Positions 49,559-57,974 of a stretch of DNA of 64,000 nucleotides are shown piece by piece. Made by a program: the position numbers and the translations under genes. A model generated the notes under the pieces. That model saw only the letters and a list, made by a program, of their open reading frames with translations, did not search any database and had not been told where the DNA came from. The stretch is from Roseateles_B sp041905785 (GTDB lineage: Bacteria; Pseudomonadota; Gammaproteobacteria; Burkholderiales; Burkholderiaceae_C): contig JAYRKJ010000024.1 of NCBI GenBank assembly GCA_041905785.1, forward strand, positions 1 through 64,000. The letters run 5' to 3'. Every line of letters starts with the position of its first letter. Position 1 is the stretch's first letter.

Positions 49559-50168
49559 TGCGGTAGGCACAGCGCCTGGCACCCGCGAGTTGGTGCTCCA
49601 CGCGCTGCACCTCGGCCCAGGGTGCCAGGCAGCGCTGGAACAAGGCCAGCTCCGAACGGCAAAAACCCTGGCAGGACTGCGCCGCGGCGCAGATGGGGCA
49701 ATGGTCCTCGACCAGCAGCCAGTCCGTCCCCGCGCGCTCCACCCGGGCCATGTAGCCCTCCCGCTCGCGCTGCTGCGCGAGCGCCTGCACAGCACTGCGC
49801 AGGCTGCGCTTGCCGGCCAGCAAGGCCCGGTAGTGCCGCTCGGTCTCCTGTTCGCGGGCATCGATCAGCCGATCCAGCGCCGGCTCGCCCAACAGCGTGC
49901 GGACCTGCTGGATCAGTTGCACCGTCAGCTCGCCGTGCCGATCGGGAAACCGGGCATGCCCTGCCGCGCTGAGCCGCCAGACCCGCCGCGGCCGGCCGAC
50001 GCTGCCGGCTTCGTCCTGCCACAGCACCAGGTCTTCATCCGCCAGTTGCTGCAGCTGTTTGTGCGCGCCCATGGTGCTGAGGCCCAGGCTTTGCGCCAGC
50101 TGGGCCGCCGTCTGTGCGCCGCCCCTCTTGAGCTGCTGCAGCAGCCGCTCGCGGGATTCGGTCTTCAT
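49542..50168 (-). CDS. SufR-like Fe-S winged-helix regulator
   Basis: A 208-residue regulator: N-terminal winged helix (GGAQTAAQLAQSLGLSTMGAHKQLQQL) and a C-terminal cysteine cluster HCPICAAAQSCQGFCRSELALF, as in SufR/DeoR-like repressors that bind a 4Fe-4S cluster. The start ATG overlaps the MFS stop (ATGA), so the two form an operon. An AT-rich palindrome lies upstream of that operon and is the likely operator. What it senses is not known. Confidence 0.85.
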   Translation of the reverse strand: MKTESRERLLQQLKRGGAQTAAQLAQSLGLSTMGAHKQLQQLADEDLVLWQDEAGSVGRPRRVWRLSAAGHARFPDRHGELTVQLIQQVRTLLGEPALDRLIDAREQETERHYRALLAGKRSLRSAVQALAQQREREGYMARVERAGTDWLLVEDHCPICAAAQSCQGFCRSELALFQRCLAPWAEVQRVEHQLAGARRCAYRIIAQR

Positions 50169-51448
50169 GCCTGGCCCCCGCGCTGCCGCTCCCGCCGGCC
50201 TTCCGCCCGGGCCAGCGCCAGCAGCTGCCAGGCCGCCAGCACGCAAGTCAGCCCGCCCAGCCCCATGATCCAGCGCGAGGACAGCAAGGACAGCCCCGAG
50301 CCGAGCAGGGCCACCAGCACATTGGCCAGGCAGAAAATGGTGGACAGCAGGCCCATCACGCGCCCCTGGCCGTGCCGGGCAAACCGCTCGGCCATCCAGG
50401 CCGGCATCACCGCGTTGTATAGCGCCAGCGGCAATCCCAGGAAGGCGATCATGAACAGTCCCGGCGAGGCCGGCAGCACGGCCAGCAGGCTCAGGCCCAG
50501 GGCCGCGACCAGGGCCATCCAAGCGGCGTCCCGCAGTGGGTGGGCGCGCCGCCCACTGCCAAAGCGCCCCGCCAGCACGCTGGCCAAGGTCATGGTCGCG
50601 CATTGCGCGGCGGTGACGTAGGCAATGCCGCGGCTGCCCAGTCCCGCCTGCTCCAGCATCCAAAGCGGCGCGAACTCATACAGCGCCGTCACGCCCAAGG
50701 TGTAGAGCAGCTGCAGCAGCCCCAGACGCGCCAGGACCGGATCTTCACGCAGCAGCCCCAGGGCCTGCTGTTCACGCATGGCCTGCAGCAGGCGCAGAGG
50801 ACCCGCCTGGCGCCGCCCGGCGGGCACGCCGGCCGCGAGCACCACCAGGCAGGGCAGCATGGCAAGCCCGGCCAGGACGAAGGGGACGGGCTCGCCCCAG
50901 CCCAGGGTCAGGCCGCCCACCAGCGGTCCCAGCAGCCAGCCCGCATACAGACAGGCGTTGAGCCAGGCCAGGCCGCGGACGCGGTCGACCTGGCCATGCA
51001 GATCGGCCACCAGCGCACGGGCGACCGCCACATTGCCCTCGGTGACCCCGCTCATGAAGCGAGCCAGCACGAAGAGCAGGTACCAGCGCTGATGCAGCGC
51101 ATAGGCCGTCAGCAGGTAGCCCAGCAGTGTGGCGGTCAAGGTGATGTTGAGCACCATGCGGCGGCCGTAGCGGTCCGACAGCGGACCGATGAACAGGCTG
51201 CCCAACAAGATGCCCAGCGGATTGACCGCCAGGGCCAGGCCCATCAGCAACTTCGGATCCAGCCCCAGGAAATGCGTGAAGCCGTCGCGCGGACCGTCGA
51301 CAAAGATCGGCGCCAGGATGGGATACGGCATGGACACGCCCACCGTGCTCATCAGCGCCAGGGCACAGACGGCGCCAAGCACCCAGTAGGGATGGCGGAT
51401 GGGCGCCGGAGCCGCGGCGGCCTGGGGCGGTGTCAAGGTGGCGCTCAT
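50165..51448 (-). CDS. MFS drug-type exporter
   Basis: A 427-residue transporter with 12 helices and the motif A GPLSDRYGRRMVLN between TM2 and TM3. Helix TM4 carries ARFMSGVTEGNVAVARALVAD, typical of TetA-like drug:H+ antiporters. The gene is cotranscribed with a SufR-like regulator, so the substrate may be linked to Fe-S or redox stress (inference). Confidence 0.88.
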   Translation of the reverse strand: MSATLTPPQAAAAPAPIRHPYWVLGAVCALALMSTVGVSMPYPILAPIFVDGPRDGFTHFLGLDPKLLMGLALAVNPLGILLGSLFIGPLSDRYGRRMVLNITLTATLLGYLLTAYALHQRWYLLFVLARFMSGVTEGNVAVARALVADLHGQVDRVRGLAWLNACLYAGWLLGPLVGGLTLGWGEPVPFVLAGLAMLPCLVVLAAGVPAGRRQAGPLRLLQAMREQQALGLLREDPVLARLGLLQLLYTLGVTALYEFAPLWMLEQAGLGSRGIAYVTAAQCATMTLASVLAGRFGSGRRAHPLRDAAWMALVAALGLSLLAVLPASPGLFMIAFLGLPLALYNAVMPAWMAERFARHGQGRVMGLLSTIFCLANVLVALLGSGLSLLSSRWIMGLGGLTCVLAAWQLLALARAEGRRERQRGGQA

Positions 51449-51513
51449 GGTGCGGCGCCCGCAGCTTGGGGCTTGTCATTCGTCATGGCGCCATGATGCG
51501 GGCGGCTCTTCAA

Positions 51514-51536
51514 TTAATCAACAGTTCGTTTATTAA
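51514..51536. promoter_or_regulatory. AT-rich palindromic operator candidate
   Basis: A 9-5-9 inverted repeat TTAATCAAC / GTTTATTAA with a 5-base centre and one mismatch stands out in GC-rich DNA. It lies 66 bp upstream of the MFS start and on the other side of the divergent phosphatase gene. It is the probable binding site of the SufR-like regulator. Confidence 0.6.
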
Positions 51537-51635
51537 CCATGGCCACGCCGCTGGCATCCGTGCGCACAGCCCGCGGCGCTGCGCCGGCCTGCGGCAGCTC
51601 GACCTCGCGAGGCGGGCTGGAGGCACAATGGCCGC

Positions 51636-52112
51636 ATGGCATTTCGCGCACTCGAACTTCCTCCCGACATCAGCGGCCGGCTGTGGCTGCAGTCCATGCC
51701 CGGTCGGCTGGAAACCTGGGGCTCATTCCTGGACGAAGCCCGCTTGCGGCGGCTCAGCCTGGTCAGCTGTCTGAATCCGCTGGATGAAGTGGCCCAGCTC
51801 TCGCCCCAGTACCACAAGGCCATCCGCGAAGGCCGGCTGCCCTTCCGCTGGCATCACCTGCCCATGCGGGACTTCGGCGTCAGTGCGGACGCGCAAGCCT
51901 TTCGCGAGGGCGTGCAGATGCTGATCCACAGCCTGCGCGTGGGCGACCGCGTGCTGCTGCATTGCGCGGCCGGCATCGGCCGCACAGGCACGGTGGCGGC
52001 CTGCGTGCTCAAGGGCCTGGGGCTGGAGGTGGACGAGGCGCTGCTGCGCGTGCGCGAGGCCGGCTCGAACCCGCAGTCCGCCGTGCAGAGCGGCTGGGTG
52101 GACCAGTTCTGA
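51636..52112 (+). CDS. Dual-specificity/tyrosine phosphatase
   Basis: A 158-residue protein with the CX5R P-loop HCAAGIGRTGT and a general-acid Asp in PMRDFGVS. It belongs to the DSP/PTP superfamily; targets in bacteria are unknown. The gene is divergent from the MFS operon. The pseudouridine synthase gene starts 14 bases after its stop. Confidence 0.87.
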   Translation: MAFRALELPPDISGRLWLQSMPGRLETWGSFLDEARLRRLSLVSCLNPLDEVAQLSPQYHKAIREGRLPFRWHHLPMRDFGVSADAQAFREGVQMLIHSLRVGDRVLLHCAAGIGRTGTVAACVLKGLGLEVDEALLRVREAGSNPQSAVQSGWVDQF

Positions 52113-52126
52113 GGGTGGCTCAACCC

Positions 52127-52792
52127 ATGAGCGCCCTGCCCCCGGCGCCGGACCCGCAGTCGCTGGCCCTGGACTGGATTCACGTCGGTCCGGGCTGCAT
52201 CGTCGTCGACAAGCCCAGCGGCCTGCTCTCCGTACCGGGGAGGGGCGAGGACAAGCAGGACTGCGCCAGCCGCCGCGTCCAGGCGCGCTTCCCGGAGGCC
52301 TTGATCGTCCACAGGCTGGACATGGCCACCTCCGGACTGCTGGTCTTTGCGCGCGGCCCCGAGATGCAGCGCCTGCTTAGCAGCGCCTTCGCGAGCCGCC
52401 TTGTCGAGAAGCGCTACGTGGCCGTGCTGGGCGGGCTGGTCGAGACGGACGAGCAGGCCATCGACCTGCCTTTGATCACCGACTGGCCCAACCGGCCCCT
52501 GCAGATGGTCTGCCCGCAGCGCGGCAAGCCTTCGCAGACCCTGCTGCGTGTGCTGGAGCGGGACGCTCTTCGGCAGCGGACGCGCGTGGCGCTGACGCCG
52601 CTCACCGGGCGCTCGCACCAGCTGCGCGTGCACTGCCAGGCGATCGGGCACCCCATACTTGGCGACGCGCTTTATGCCCCGCCCGTCCTGCAACAGGCAG
52701 CGCCGCGCCTGCTGCTGCATGCACAGCACCTGGGCCTGCCCGCGCTGGGCGAGGAGCCGGCCCTGTTGCTGCAAAGCCGCCCGCCGTTCTGA
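52127..52792 (+). CDS. RluA-family rRNA/tRNA pseudouridine synthase
   Basis: A 221-residue enzyme with the catalytic motif HRLDMATSGLLVFA (Asp nucleophile), VDKPSGLLSVPG at the N-terminus and TGRSHQLRVHCQAIGHPI at the end. There is no S4 domain. It is most like RluA/TruC-type enzymes (23S rRNA U746/tRNA U32); the exact target is not decidable by eye. Confidence 0.9.
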   Translation: MSALPPAPDPQSLALDWIHVGPGCIVVDKPSGLLSVPGRGEDKQDCASRRVQARFPEALIVHRLDMATSGLLVFARGPEMQRLLSSAFASRLVEKRYVAVLGGLVETDEQAIDLPLITDWPNRPLQMVCPQRGKPSQTLLRVLERDALRQRTRVALTPLTGRSHQLRVHCQAIGHPILGDALYAPPVLQQAAPRLLLHAQHLGLPALGEEPALLLQSRPPF

Positions 52793-52830
52793 AGCGCCCC
52801 AAGCCGGCCATCCCGGCGGAGAATGCAGCC

Positions 52831-53613
52831 ATGAACACCCCCACCTGCCATCTCTACATCCTCAGCGGCAGCTCGCGCGGCCTGGGCCTGGCCCTGGCGC
52901 GGCAACTGCTCAGCGGCCCTGAGCAACAGGTTCTGGGCATTGCCCGGCGGGAAAATGAGTCGCTCTATGGCCTGGCGGCGTCCACGGGCAGTGCGCTGCT
53001 GCAATGGCGCCAGGACCTGGCCAATCCGCTGCCGGTGGCCCAGGCCCTGAAGCAGTGGCTGCAGGCCCAGGCCCTGGACCGCTATGCCAGCCTCACCCTG
53101 ATCAACAATGCCGGCGTGGTGCCCGCGCCCGGTGCCGTGCAGGACACGCCGCTGGCCGAGCTGTCGAGCGCCCTGCGCGTGGGGGCCGAGGCGGCCTTGC
53201 TGCTCAGTGCGGCGTTTCTGGACGCCTGCCGCAGCGCCCCTGGCGAATTGCGCGTGCTGAACATCTCATCGGGATTGGGGCGCCGTGCCATGGCCGGCAC
53301 GGCGTCGTATTGCGCCGCCAAGGCGGCGATGGACCACCTCTCCCGCGCCATGGCCCTGGACGAAGCCCATCGCGCCAGCCTGGGGCTGAAGGCGGCCCGC
53401 ATCGTGTCGCTGGCACCGGGCGTCGTCGACACCGACATGCAGATGCAGCTGCGCATCGCCGCGCCCGACGGCTTTCCGGAGCAGGCGCGCTTCAACGCCC
53501 TGAAGGCCGAGCAGCAGCTCAGCAGCCCGGAGCAGGCAGCCGCAGCAGTGCTGCGCTACCTGGCGCGTTCTGACTTCGGGGCGCAGGTGATCGCGGACGT
53601 GCGTGAGGGCTGA
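52831..53613 (+). CDS. Short-chain dehydrogenase/reductase (sepiapterin-reductase-like)
   Basis: A 260-residue classical SDR: GSSRGLG (NAD(P) motif), NNAG, NISSG and YCAAK (catalytic Tyr-x-x-x-Lys). The pattern SGSSRGLG with Arg after the second Ser suggests NADPH use. The sequence resembles yeast/bacterial sepiapterin-reductase-like SDRs. The substrate is unknown. Confidence 0.87.
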   Translation: MNTPTCHLYILSGSSRGLGLALARQLLSGPEQQVLGIARRENESLYGLAASTGSALLQWRQDLANPLPVAQALKQWLQAQALDRYASLTLINNAGVVPAPGAVQDTPLAELSSALRVGAEAALLLSAAFLDACRSAPGELRVLNISSGLGRRAMAGTASYCAAKAAMDHLSRAMALDEAHRASLGLKAARIVSLAPGVVDTDMQMQLRIAAPDGFPEQARFNALKAEQQLSSPEQAAAAVLRYLARSDFGAQVIADVREG

Positions 53614-53639
53614 TCGGTCCAGGCGGGTCCGCAGGGCAC

Positions 53640-54629
53640 TCAGCCCAGCAGATTGGCCAGCGTGAGCAAGGCCAGCAGGAACATCCACAGCACCACGGAA
53701 CGCCAGACCAGGCCCACGACGCTCTGGAGATGGCCCAGGGCGGGCGGCATGCCGGGGGTGGAGCCTTCGGCGCGGGTGGCGTCCATGTCGCCGCCGGCCT
53801 CGAAGGTCTTGCTGCGATCCGGCGTGACGCCTGGTGCGGCCGAGCCGCCCAGCTGCACACCCAGGGCGCCTGCGGCCGAGGCCAGGATGATGCCCTCGTT
53901 GGGGTGCATCCACAGCCCTGCATCCCGGCGCCAGCCGTTCACCGCTTCCTCGAAATTACCGACGATGGCGAAGCCGGTGGCGGTCAGGCGCGCCGGCACA
54001 TAGTCCACCCAGCCAAAGAACTGGCGGGAGATCTGCATCAGGCGCTCGTTGGTCGGCGCGTCAATGGTGCGGCTCTTGAAGGCCCAGTAGCGGCTGGCGA
54101 ATTCGGCCATGCGGTACAGGATGGCTCCTGCCGGCCCCAGACCCACCGTGGACAGCACGATGAACCAGAAAAACACGCCAAAGACATGCCGGTGCGCCGC
54201 CAGCAGCGAATGCTCGATCACATGGCGCAGCAGCTCGGTGCGGGGCAGCTCGCTGGCGTCCAGGTGGCGCCATTCGGCCAGCAGGCGGCGGGCCTCCAGC
54301 TCGTCGGCGCGCTCCAGGGCGTCGCGGATGTCGGTGAAGTAGTGGCTGAACTGGCGGAAGCCCAGGGTCAGGTAGAGGACCAGCACGTCCAGCGCGAGGG
54401 CGCCCAGCACGGTGAAATGCCTCACCAGCGCGTAGATGCCGGCCGCCAGCAGCGCCGGCCCCAGCACGGTGATGCCCCAGACCACCAGGGCATGGCGCTC
54501 CTGTCCGGCATCGAAGTTGCGGCCGGTCCAGCGCACCCAGCTGATCACGCCCTGGTGCACCGCATTGCCATGCGGCAGCGGTTTGAGCTGCTCACAGATC
54601 AAGGCCAGCAGGACGGCGAAGAAGTTCAT
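53640..54629 (-). CDS. CobD/CbiB-family membrane protein (AmpE-like)
   Basis: A 329-residue membrane protein with four to five helices and FRQFSHYFTDIRDALERAD, HVFGVFFWFIVLSTVGLGPAGAILYRMAE (quoted in part: FGVFFWFIVLSTVGLGP) and PTNERLMQISRQFFGWVDYVPARL. These match the CobD/CbiB-family proteins of Burkholderiales. Whether it acts in cobalamin synthesis or as an AmpE-type protein is open; no other cob genes are near. Confidence 0.85.
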   Translation of the reverse strand: MNFFAVLLALICEQLKPLPHGNAVHQGVISWVRWTGRNFDAGQERHALVVWGITVLGPALLAAGIYALVRHFTVLGALALDVLVLYLTLGFRQFSHYFTDIRDALERADELEARRLLAEWRHLDASELPRTELLRHVIEHSLLAAHRHVFGVFFWFIVLSTVGLGPAGAILYRMAEFASRYWAFKSRTIDAPTNERLMQISRQFFGWVDYVPARLTATGFAIVGNFEEAVNGWRRDAGLWMHPNEGIILASAAGALGVQLGGSAAPGVTPDRSKTFEAGGDMDATRAEGSTPGMPPALGHLQSVVGLVWRSVVLWMFLLALLTLANLLG

Positions 54630-54658
54630 GGGCCCGCATGATAGCGGCCCGGCGCGGC

Positions 54659-55354
54659 TCAGACCGAGAGGAAGCGATAGAAGTTGCGCAGCATGGCCGC
54701 GGTCGCCCCCCAGATGAAGTACTCGCGTGGCGCCCCCGCAAGATCTGACCCCGTCCAGGGCATGGACAGGAACTGCCGCTCGCCCTCTTCCCAGCGGAAG
54801 ACATGGCGCTGGTGGTTCCCCGGGTCCATCAGGAAGGCCAGGGGCACCTCGAAGGCCTCCGCCACCTCGAAAGCGTCCAACTCCAGCGTGAACTCCGGCT
54901 CCACCAGGGCCACGACGGGGTGGACCATGAAGGCCGTCACCGTGCGGTAGAGGGGCAACTGGCCCAGCACCTCCACATGCCGGGGATGCAGGCCGATCTC
55001 CTCCTGCGCCTCGCGCAGGGCGGTGGCGACGGCATCGGCATCCTCTGGTTCCATGCGGCCGCCCGGGAAGCTGATCTGCCCGGCGTGGTCACGCAGATGC
55101 GCGGTACGCTGGGTCAGCAGCACCTGCAGGCCCTCGGGGCGCATCACCAGGGGCACCAGCACGGCAGCCGCGGCAGGCTCGCGCTGCGCCAACACGCCAC
55201 CATCGCCCGGCAGCTCGGGCGACCAGGTCGGCGGCGCCAGAAAGCGGGCGCGCAGCGCCGCTGCAGACAGTGCCGTGGGCGGCACCGCCGGCAGCGCATC
55301 GTCCCGGCCGGCCACGGGCACGGCGCGGGGATCAAGAATGGGAGGACGCGTCAT
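54659..55354 (-). CDS. NUDIX hydrolase, CoA pyrophosphatase (NudL-like)
   Basis: A 231-residue NUDIX enzyme with the complete box GGRMEPEDADAVATALREAQEE (G-x5-E-x7-REAQEEIG; residues about 95-117) preceded by the CoAse signature LLTQRTAHLRDHAGQISFPG. It splits CoA into 3',5'-ADP and phosphopantetheine. Start 55354 (MTRPPIL) is chosen; no clear ribosome site. Confidence 0.88.
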   Translation of the reverse strand: MTRPPILDPRAVPVAGRDDALPAVPPTALSAAALRARFLAPPTWSPELPGDGGVLAQREPAAAAVLVPLVMRPEGLQVLLTQRTAHLRDHAGQISFPGGRMEPEDADAVATALREAQEEIGLHPRHVEVLGQLPLYRTVTAFMVHPVVALVEPEFTLELDAFEVAEAFEVPLAFLMDPGNHQRHVFRWEEGERQFLSMPWTGSDLAGAPREYFIWGATAAMLRNFYRFLSV

Positions 55355-55493
55355 GCAGCCAGCATAGCGCCACGACCCTGCCCTGGGGCCCAAGCTCGGA
55401 CATGCGCCGGACCGTCTGCCGACGCGTCGATCCAGCGCCTCGGGATGGCGTCACATCCCTGAGCCTCGCCAGGCGATGCTGCAGGACCAGACG

Positions 55494-55526
55494 CAAAAAG
55501 CCCCGCGCATGCCTGCAGCGGGGCTT
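55494..55526 (-). terminator. Rho-independent terminator of the sdh-gltA operon
   Basis: Read on the minus strand: AAGCCCCGC / GCGGGGCTT, perfect 9-bp stem with an 11-base loop, followed by TTTTTG. It lies about 45 bases after the gltA stop. Confidence 0.9.
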
Positions 55527-55569
55527 CCCGTCGTCTCCACAGGCCGACCGCAGCCGACCCGGGCTAGGA

Positions 55570-56880
55570 TCAACGCTCGCCGATGGGCTTGACGTTGCGG
55601 GGCGTGGCGCCCACGAAGAGCTGGCGCGGACGGCCGATCTTGTACTCGGGGTCGGCGATCATCTCGTTCAGCTGGGCGATCCAGCCCACCGTGCGGGCCA
55701 GCGCGAAGATCGCGGTGAACAGCGGCACGGGGATGCCGATGGCGCGCTGCACGATGCCCGAGTAGAAGTCCACGTTCGGGTAGAGCTTGCGGGCGACGAA
55801 GTACTCGTCTTCCAGTGCGATCTTCTCCAGCTCCATGGCCAGCTTGAACAGCGGGTCGTTGTGCAGGCCCAGCTCGCCCAGCACCTCGTGGCAGGTTTCG
55901 CGCATCAGCTTGGCGCGCGGGTCGTAGTTCTTGTAGACCCGGTGGCCGAAGCCCATCAGCTTGACGTTGCTGCTCTTGTCCTTGACCTGCTTGATGAACT
56001 CGCCGATCTTGGCCACGCCGCCCATCTGCTGGATGTCGTTGAGCATGTTCAGGCAGGCCTCGTTGGCGCCGCCGTGCGCCGGGCCCCACAGGCAGGCCAC
56101 GCCGGCGGCGATGGCGGCGAAGGGGTTGGTGCCGGAGGAGCCGCACAGGCGCACCGTCGAGGTCGAGGCGTTCTGCTCGTGGTCGGCATGCAGCGTGAAG
56201 ATGCGGTCCATGGCGCGCACCAGCACGTCATTGGGCTTGTACTCCTCGCAGGGCGTGGCAAACATCATGCGCATGAAGTTGCCAGCGTAGCTGAGGTCGT
56301 TCTTCGGATAGATGTAGGGCTGGCCGATGGTGTACTTGTAGGCCATCGCCACCAGCGTCGGCATCTTGGCGATCAGGCGGATGGCCGCGATCTCGCGATG
56401 CTCGGGGTTATTGATGTCGGTGCTGTCGTGATAGAAGGCCGACATGGCGCCCACCAGGCCCGTCATCACGGCCATGGGGTGGGCATCACGGCGGAAGCCG
56501 CGCAGGAAGAACTGCATCTGCTCGTTGACCATCGTGTGGTGCATCACGCGGTACTCGAAGTCAGCCTTCTGCTCGGCATTGGGCAGCTCGCCGTTGAGCA
56601 GCAGGTAGCAGGTTTCCAGGTAGTCGCAATTGACGGCCAGCTGCTCGATGGGGTAGCCGCGGTACAGCAGCTCGCCCTTGTCGCCATCGATGTAGGTGAT
56701 GGTCGAGTTGCAGGAGGCGGTCGACAGGAAGCCCGGGTCGTAGGTGAACTTGCCCGTCTGGCCGTAGAGCTTGCGGATGTCGATCACATCGGGACCCACG
56801 GAGCCCTTGTAGATGGGCAGGTCCATGCTGGGGCTGCCGTCGGAGAACGACAGGGTGGCTTTGACGTCAGACGGTGTCAT
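55570..56880 (-). CDS. gltA: Citrate synthase (type I, hexameric)
   Basis: A 436-residue TCA enzyme condensing acetyl-CoA with oxaloacetate. Catalytic features: HADHEQNAST, GPAHGGANEA, GFGHRVYKNYDPRA, and an N-terminal NADH-type domain as in Gram-negative GltA. AAGGAA ribosome site. Last gene of the sdhCDAB-sdhE-gltA operon; only 50 bases separate it from sdhE, so it has no obvious own promoter. Confidence 0.97.
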   Translation of the reverse strand: MTPSDVKATLSFSDGSPSMDLPIYKGSVGPDVIDIRKLYGQTGKFTYDPGFLSTASCNSTITYIDGDKGELLYRGYPIEQLAVNCDYLETCYLLLNGELPNAEQKADFEYRVMHHTMVNEQMQFFLRGFRRDAHPMAVMTGLVGAMSAFYHDSTDINNPEHREIAAIRLIAKMPTLVAMAYKYTIGQPYIYPKNDLSYAGNFMRMMFATPCEEYKPNDVLVRAMDRIFTLHADHEQNASTSTVRLCGSSGTNPFAAIAAGVACLWGPAHGGANEACLNMLNDIQQMGGVAKIGEFIKQVKDKSSNVKLMGFGHRVYKNYDPRAKLMRETCHEVLGELGLHNDPLFKLAMELEKIALEDEYFVARKLYPNVDFYSGIVQRAIGIPVPLFTAIFALARTVGWIAQLNEMIADPEYKIGRPRQLFVGATPRNVKPIGER

Positions 56881-56930
56881 GGGGCGTTCCTTGTGACTTC
56901 TTGGAAAAACAGGTCAGGGGCGGTGACAGA

Positions 56931-57209
56931 TCAGGGCGGGGTCCTGAGCATGCCCAGGACCTCCAGGAATTCGGGCGTGGCCTGTTCGCCCTCGGGCTCC
57001 TTGCGCACCAGCAGCAGGTCCATCAGATCGTTGTCCGACAGCTCCATCAGCTGGCGCAGGCCTTCAGCCTGACGCTCGGTCAGCACTGATTCGTAACGAT
57101 TGAAGAAGCGCTCAATGAAGAGGTCATTCTCCAGCAGTCCACGGCGGCAGCGCCACTTCAGTTTGGAGAGTGCTCTCTCGTCTATGAGAGCATCGGTCAA
57201 GGTTGTCAC
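56931..57209 (-). CDS. sdhE: FAD assembly factor SdhE (YgfY)
   Basis: A 92-residue protein with the RGxxE motif in CRRGLLENDLFIERF, which aids covalent FAD attachment to SdhA. The start is GTG at 57209 (an AAGG lies about 10 bases upstream). It sits between sdhB and gltA, the usual place in beta- and gammaproteobacteria. Confidence 0.93.
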   Translation of the reverse strand: MTTLTDALIDERALSKLKWRCRRGLLENDLFIERFFNRYESVLTERQAEGLRQLMELSDNDLMDLLLVRKEPEGEQATPEFLEVLGMLRTPP

Positions 57210-57252
57210 GACTTGAGGGCCTTTGCAAAGAGTCTTGGGGCGGATCCAGTCA

Positions 57253-57960
57253 TCAGACGGCGCGGCGCACCATCAGTTCCTTGATCTTGCCGATGGCCTT
57301 GGTGGGGTTCAGCCCCTTGGGGCAGACGTCCACGCAGTTCATGATGGTGTGGCAGCGGAACAGCCGGTACGGGTCCTCGAGGTTGTCGAGGCGCTCCGCG
57401 GTGGCCTGGTCACGGCTGTCCGCGATGAAGCGGTAGGCCTGCAGCAGACCGGCCGGGCCCACGAACTTGTCGGGGTTCCACCAGAAGCTGGGGCAGCTGG
57501 TGGAGCAGCTGGCGCACAGGATGCACTCGTACAGGCCGTCCAGCTCCTCGCGCTCCACCGGCGACTGCAGGCGCTCCTTCTCGGGCAGCGGCGTGTCGTT
57601 CACCAGGTAGGGCTTGATGGAGTGGTACTGCTTGAAGAACTGCGTCATGTCCACGATCAGGTCGCGGACCACGGGCAGGCCCGGCAGCGGCTTGAGCACC
57701 ACCACCTGCGGCAGCGAGCGCATGTTCGTCAGGCAGGCCAGGCCGTTCTTGCCGTTGATGTTCATGGCATCGGAACCGCAGACGCCTTCGCGGCAGGAGC
57801 GGCGGAAGCTCAGCGTGGGATCCACGGCCTTGAGCTTGAGCAGCGCGTCCAGCAGCATGCGCTCATTGCCCTCGAGCTCGATCTCGAGGGTCTGCATATA
57901 GGGCTTGGCGTCCTTGTCCGGGTCGTAGCGGTAGATCTGGAAGGTACGTTTTTGGCTCAT
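57253..57960 (-). CDS. sdhB: Succinate dehydrogenase iron-sulfur subunit
   Basis: A 235-residue electron-transfer subunit with all three clusters visible: 2Fe-2S (CREGVCGSDAMN...LAC), 4Fe-4S (CILCASCSTSCP) and 3Fe-4S (CHTIMNCVDVCPKGLNP). It passes electrons from SdhA FAD to quinone at SdhCD. sdhA lies 14 bases upstream. Confidence 0.97.
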   Translation of the reverse strand: MSQKRTFQIYRYDPDKDAKPYMQTLEIELEGNERMLLDALLKLKAVDPTLSFRRSCREGVCGSDAMNINGKNGLACLTNMRSLPQVVVLKPLPGLPVVRDLIVDMTQFFKQYHSIKPYLVNDTPLPEKERLQSPVEREELDGLYECILCASCSTSCPSFWWNPDKFVGPAGLLQAYRFIADSRDQATAERLDNLEDPYRLFRCHTIMNCVDVCPKGLNPTKAIGKIKELMVRRAV

Positions 57961-57974
57961 GACTTATCCAATCC

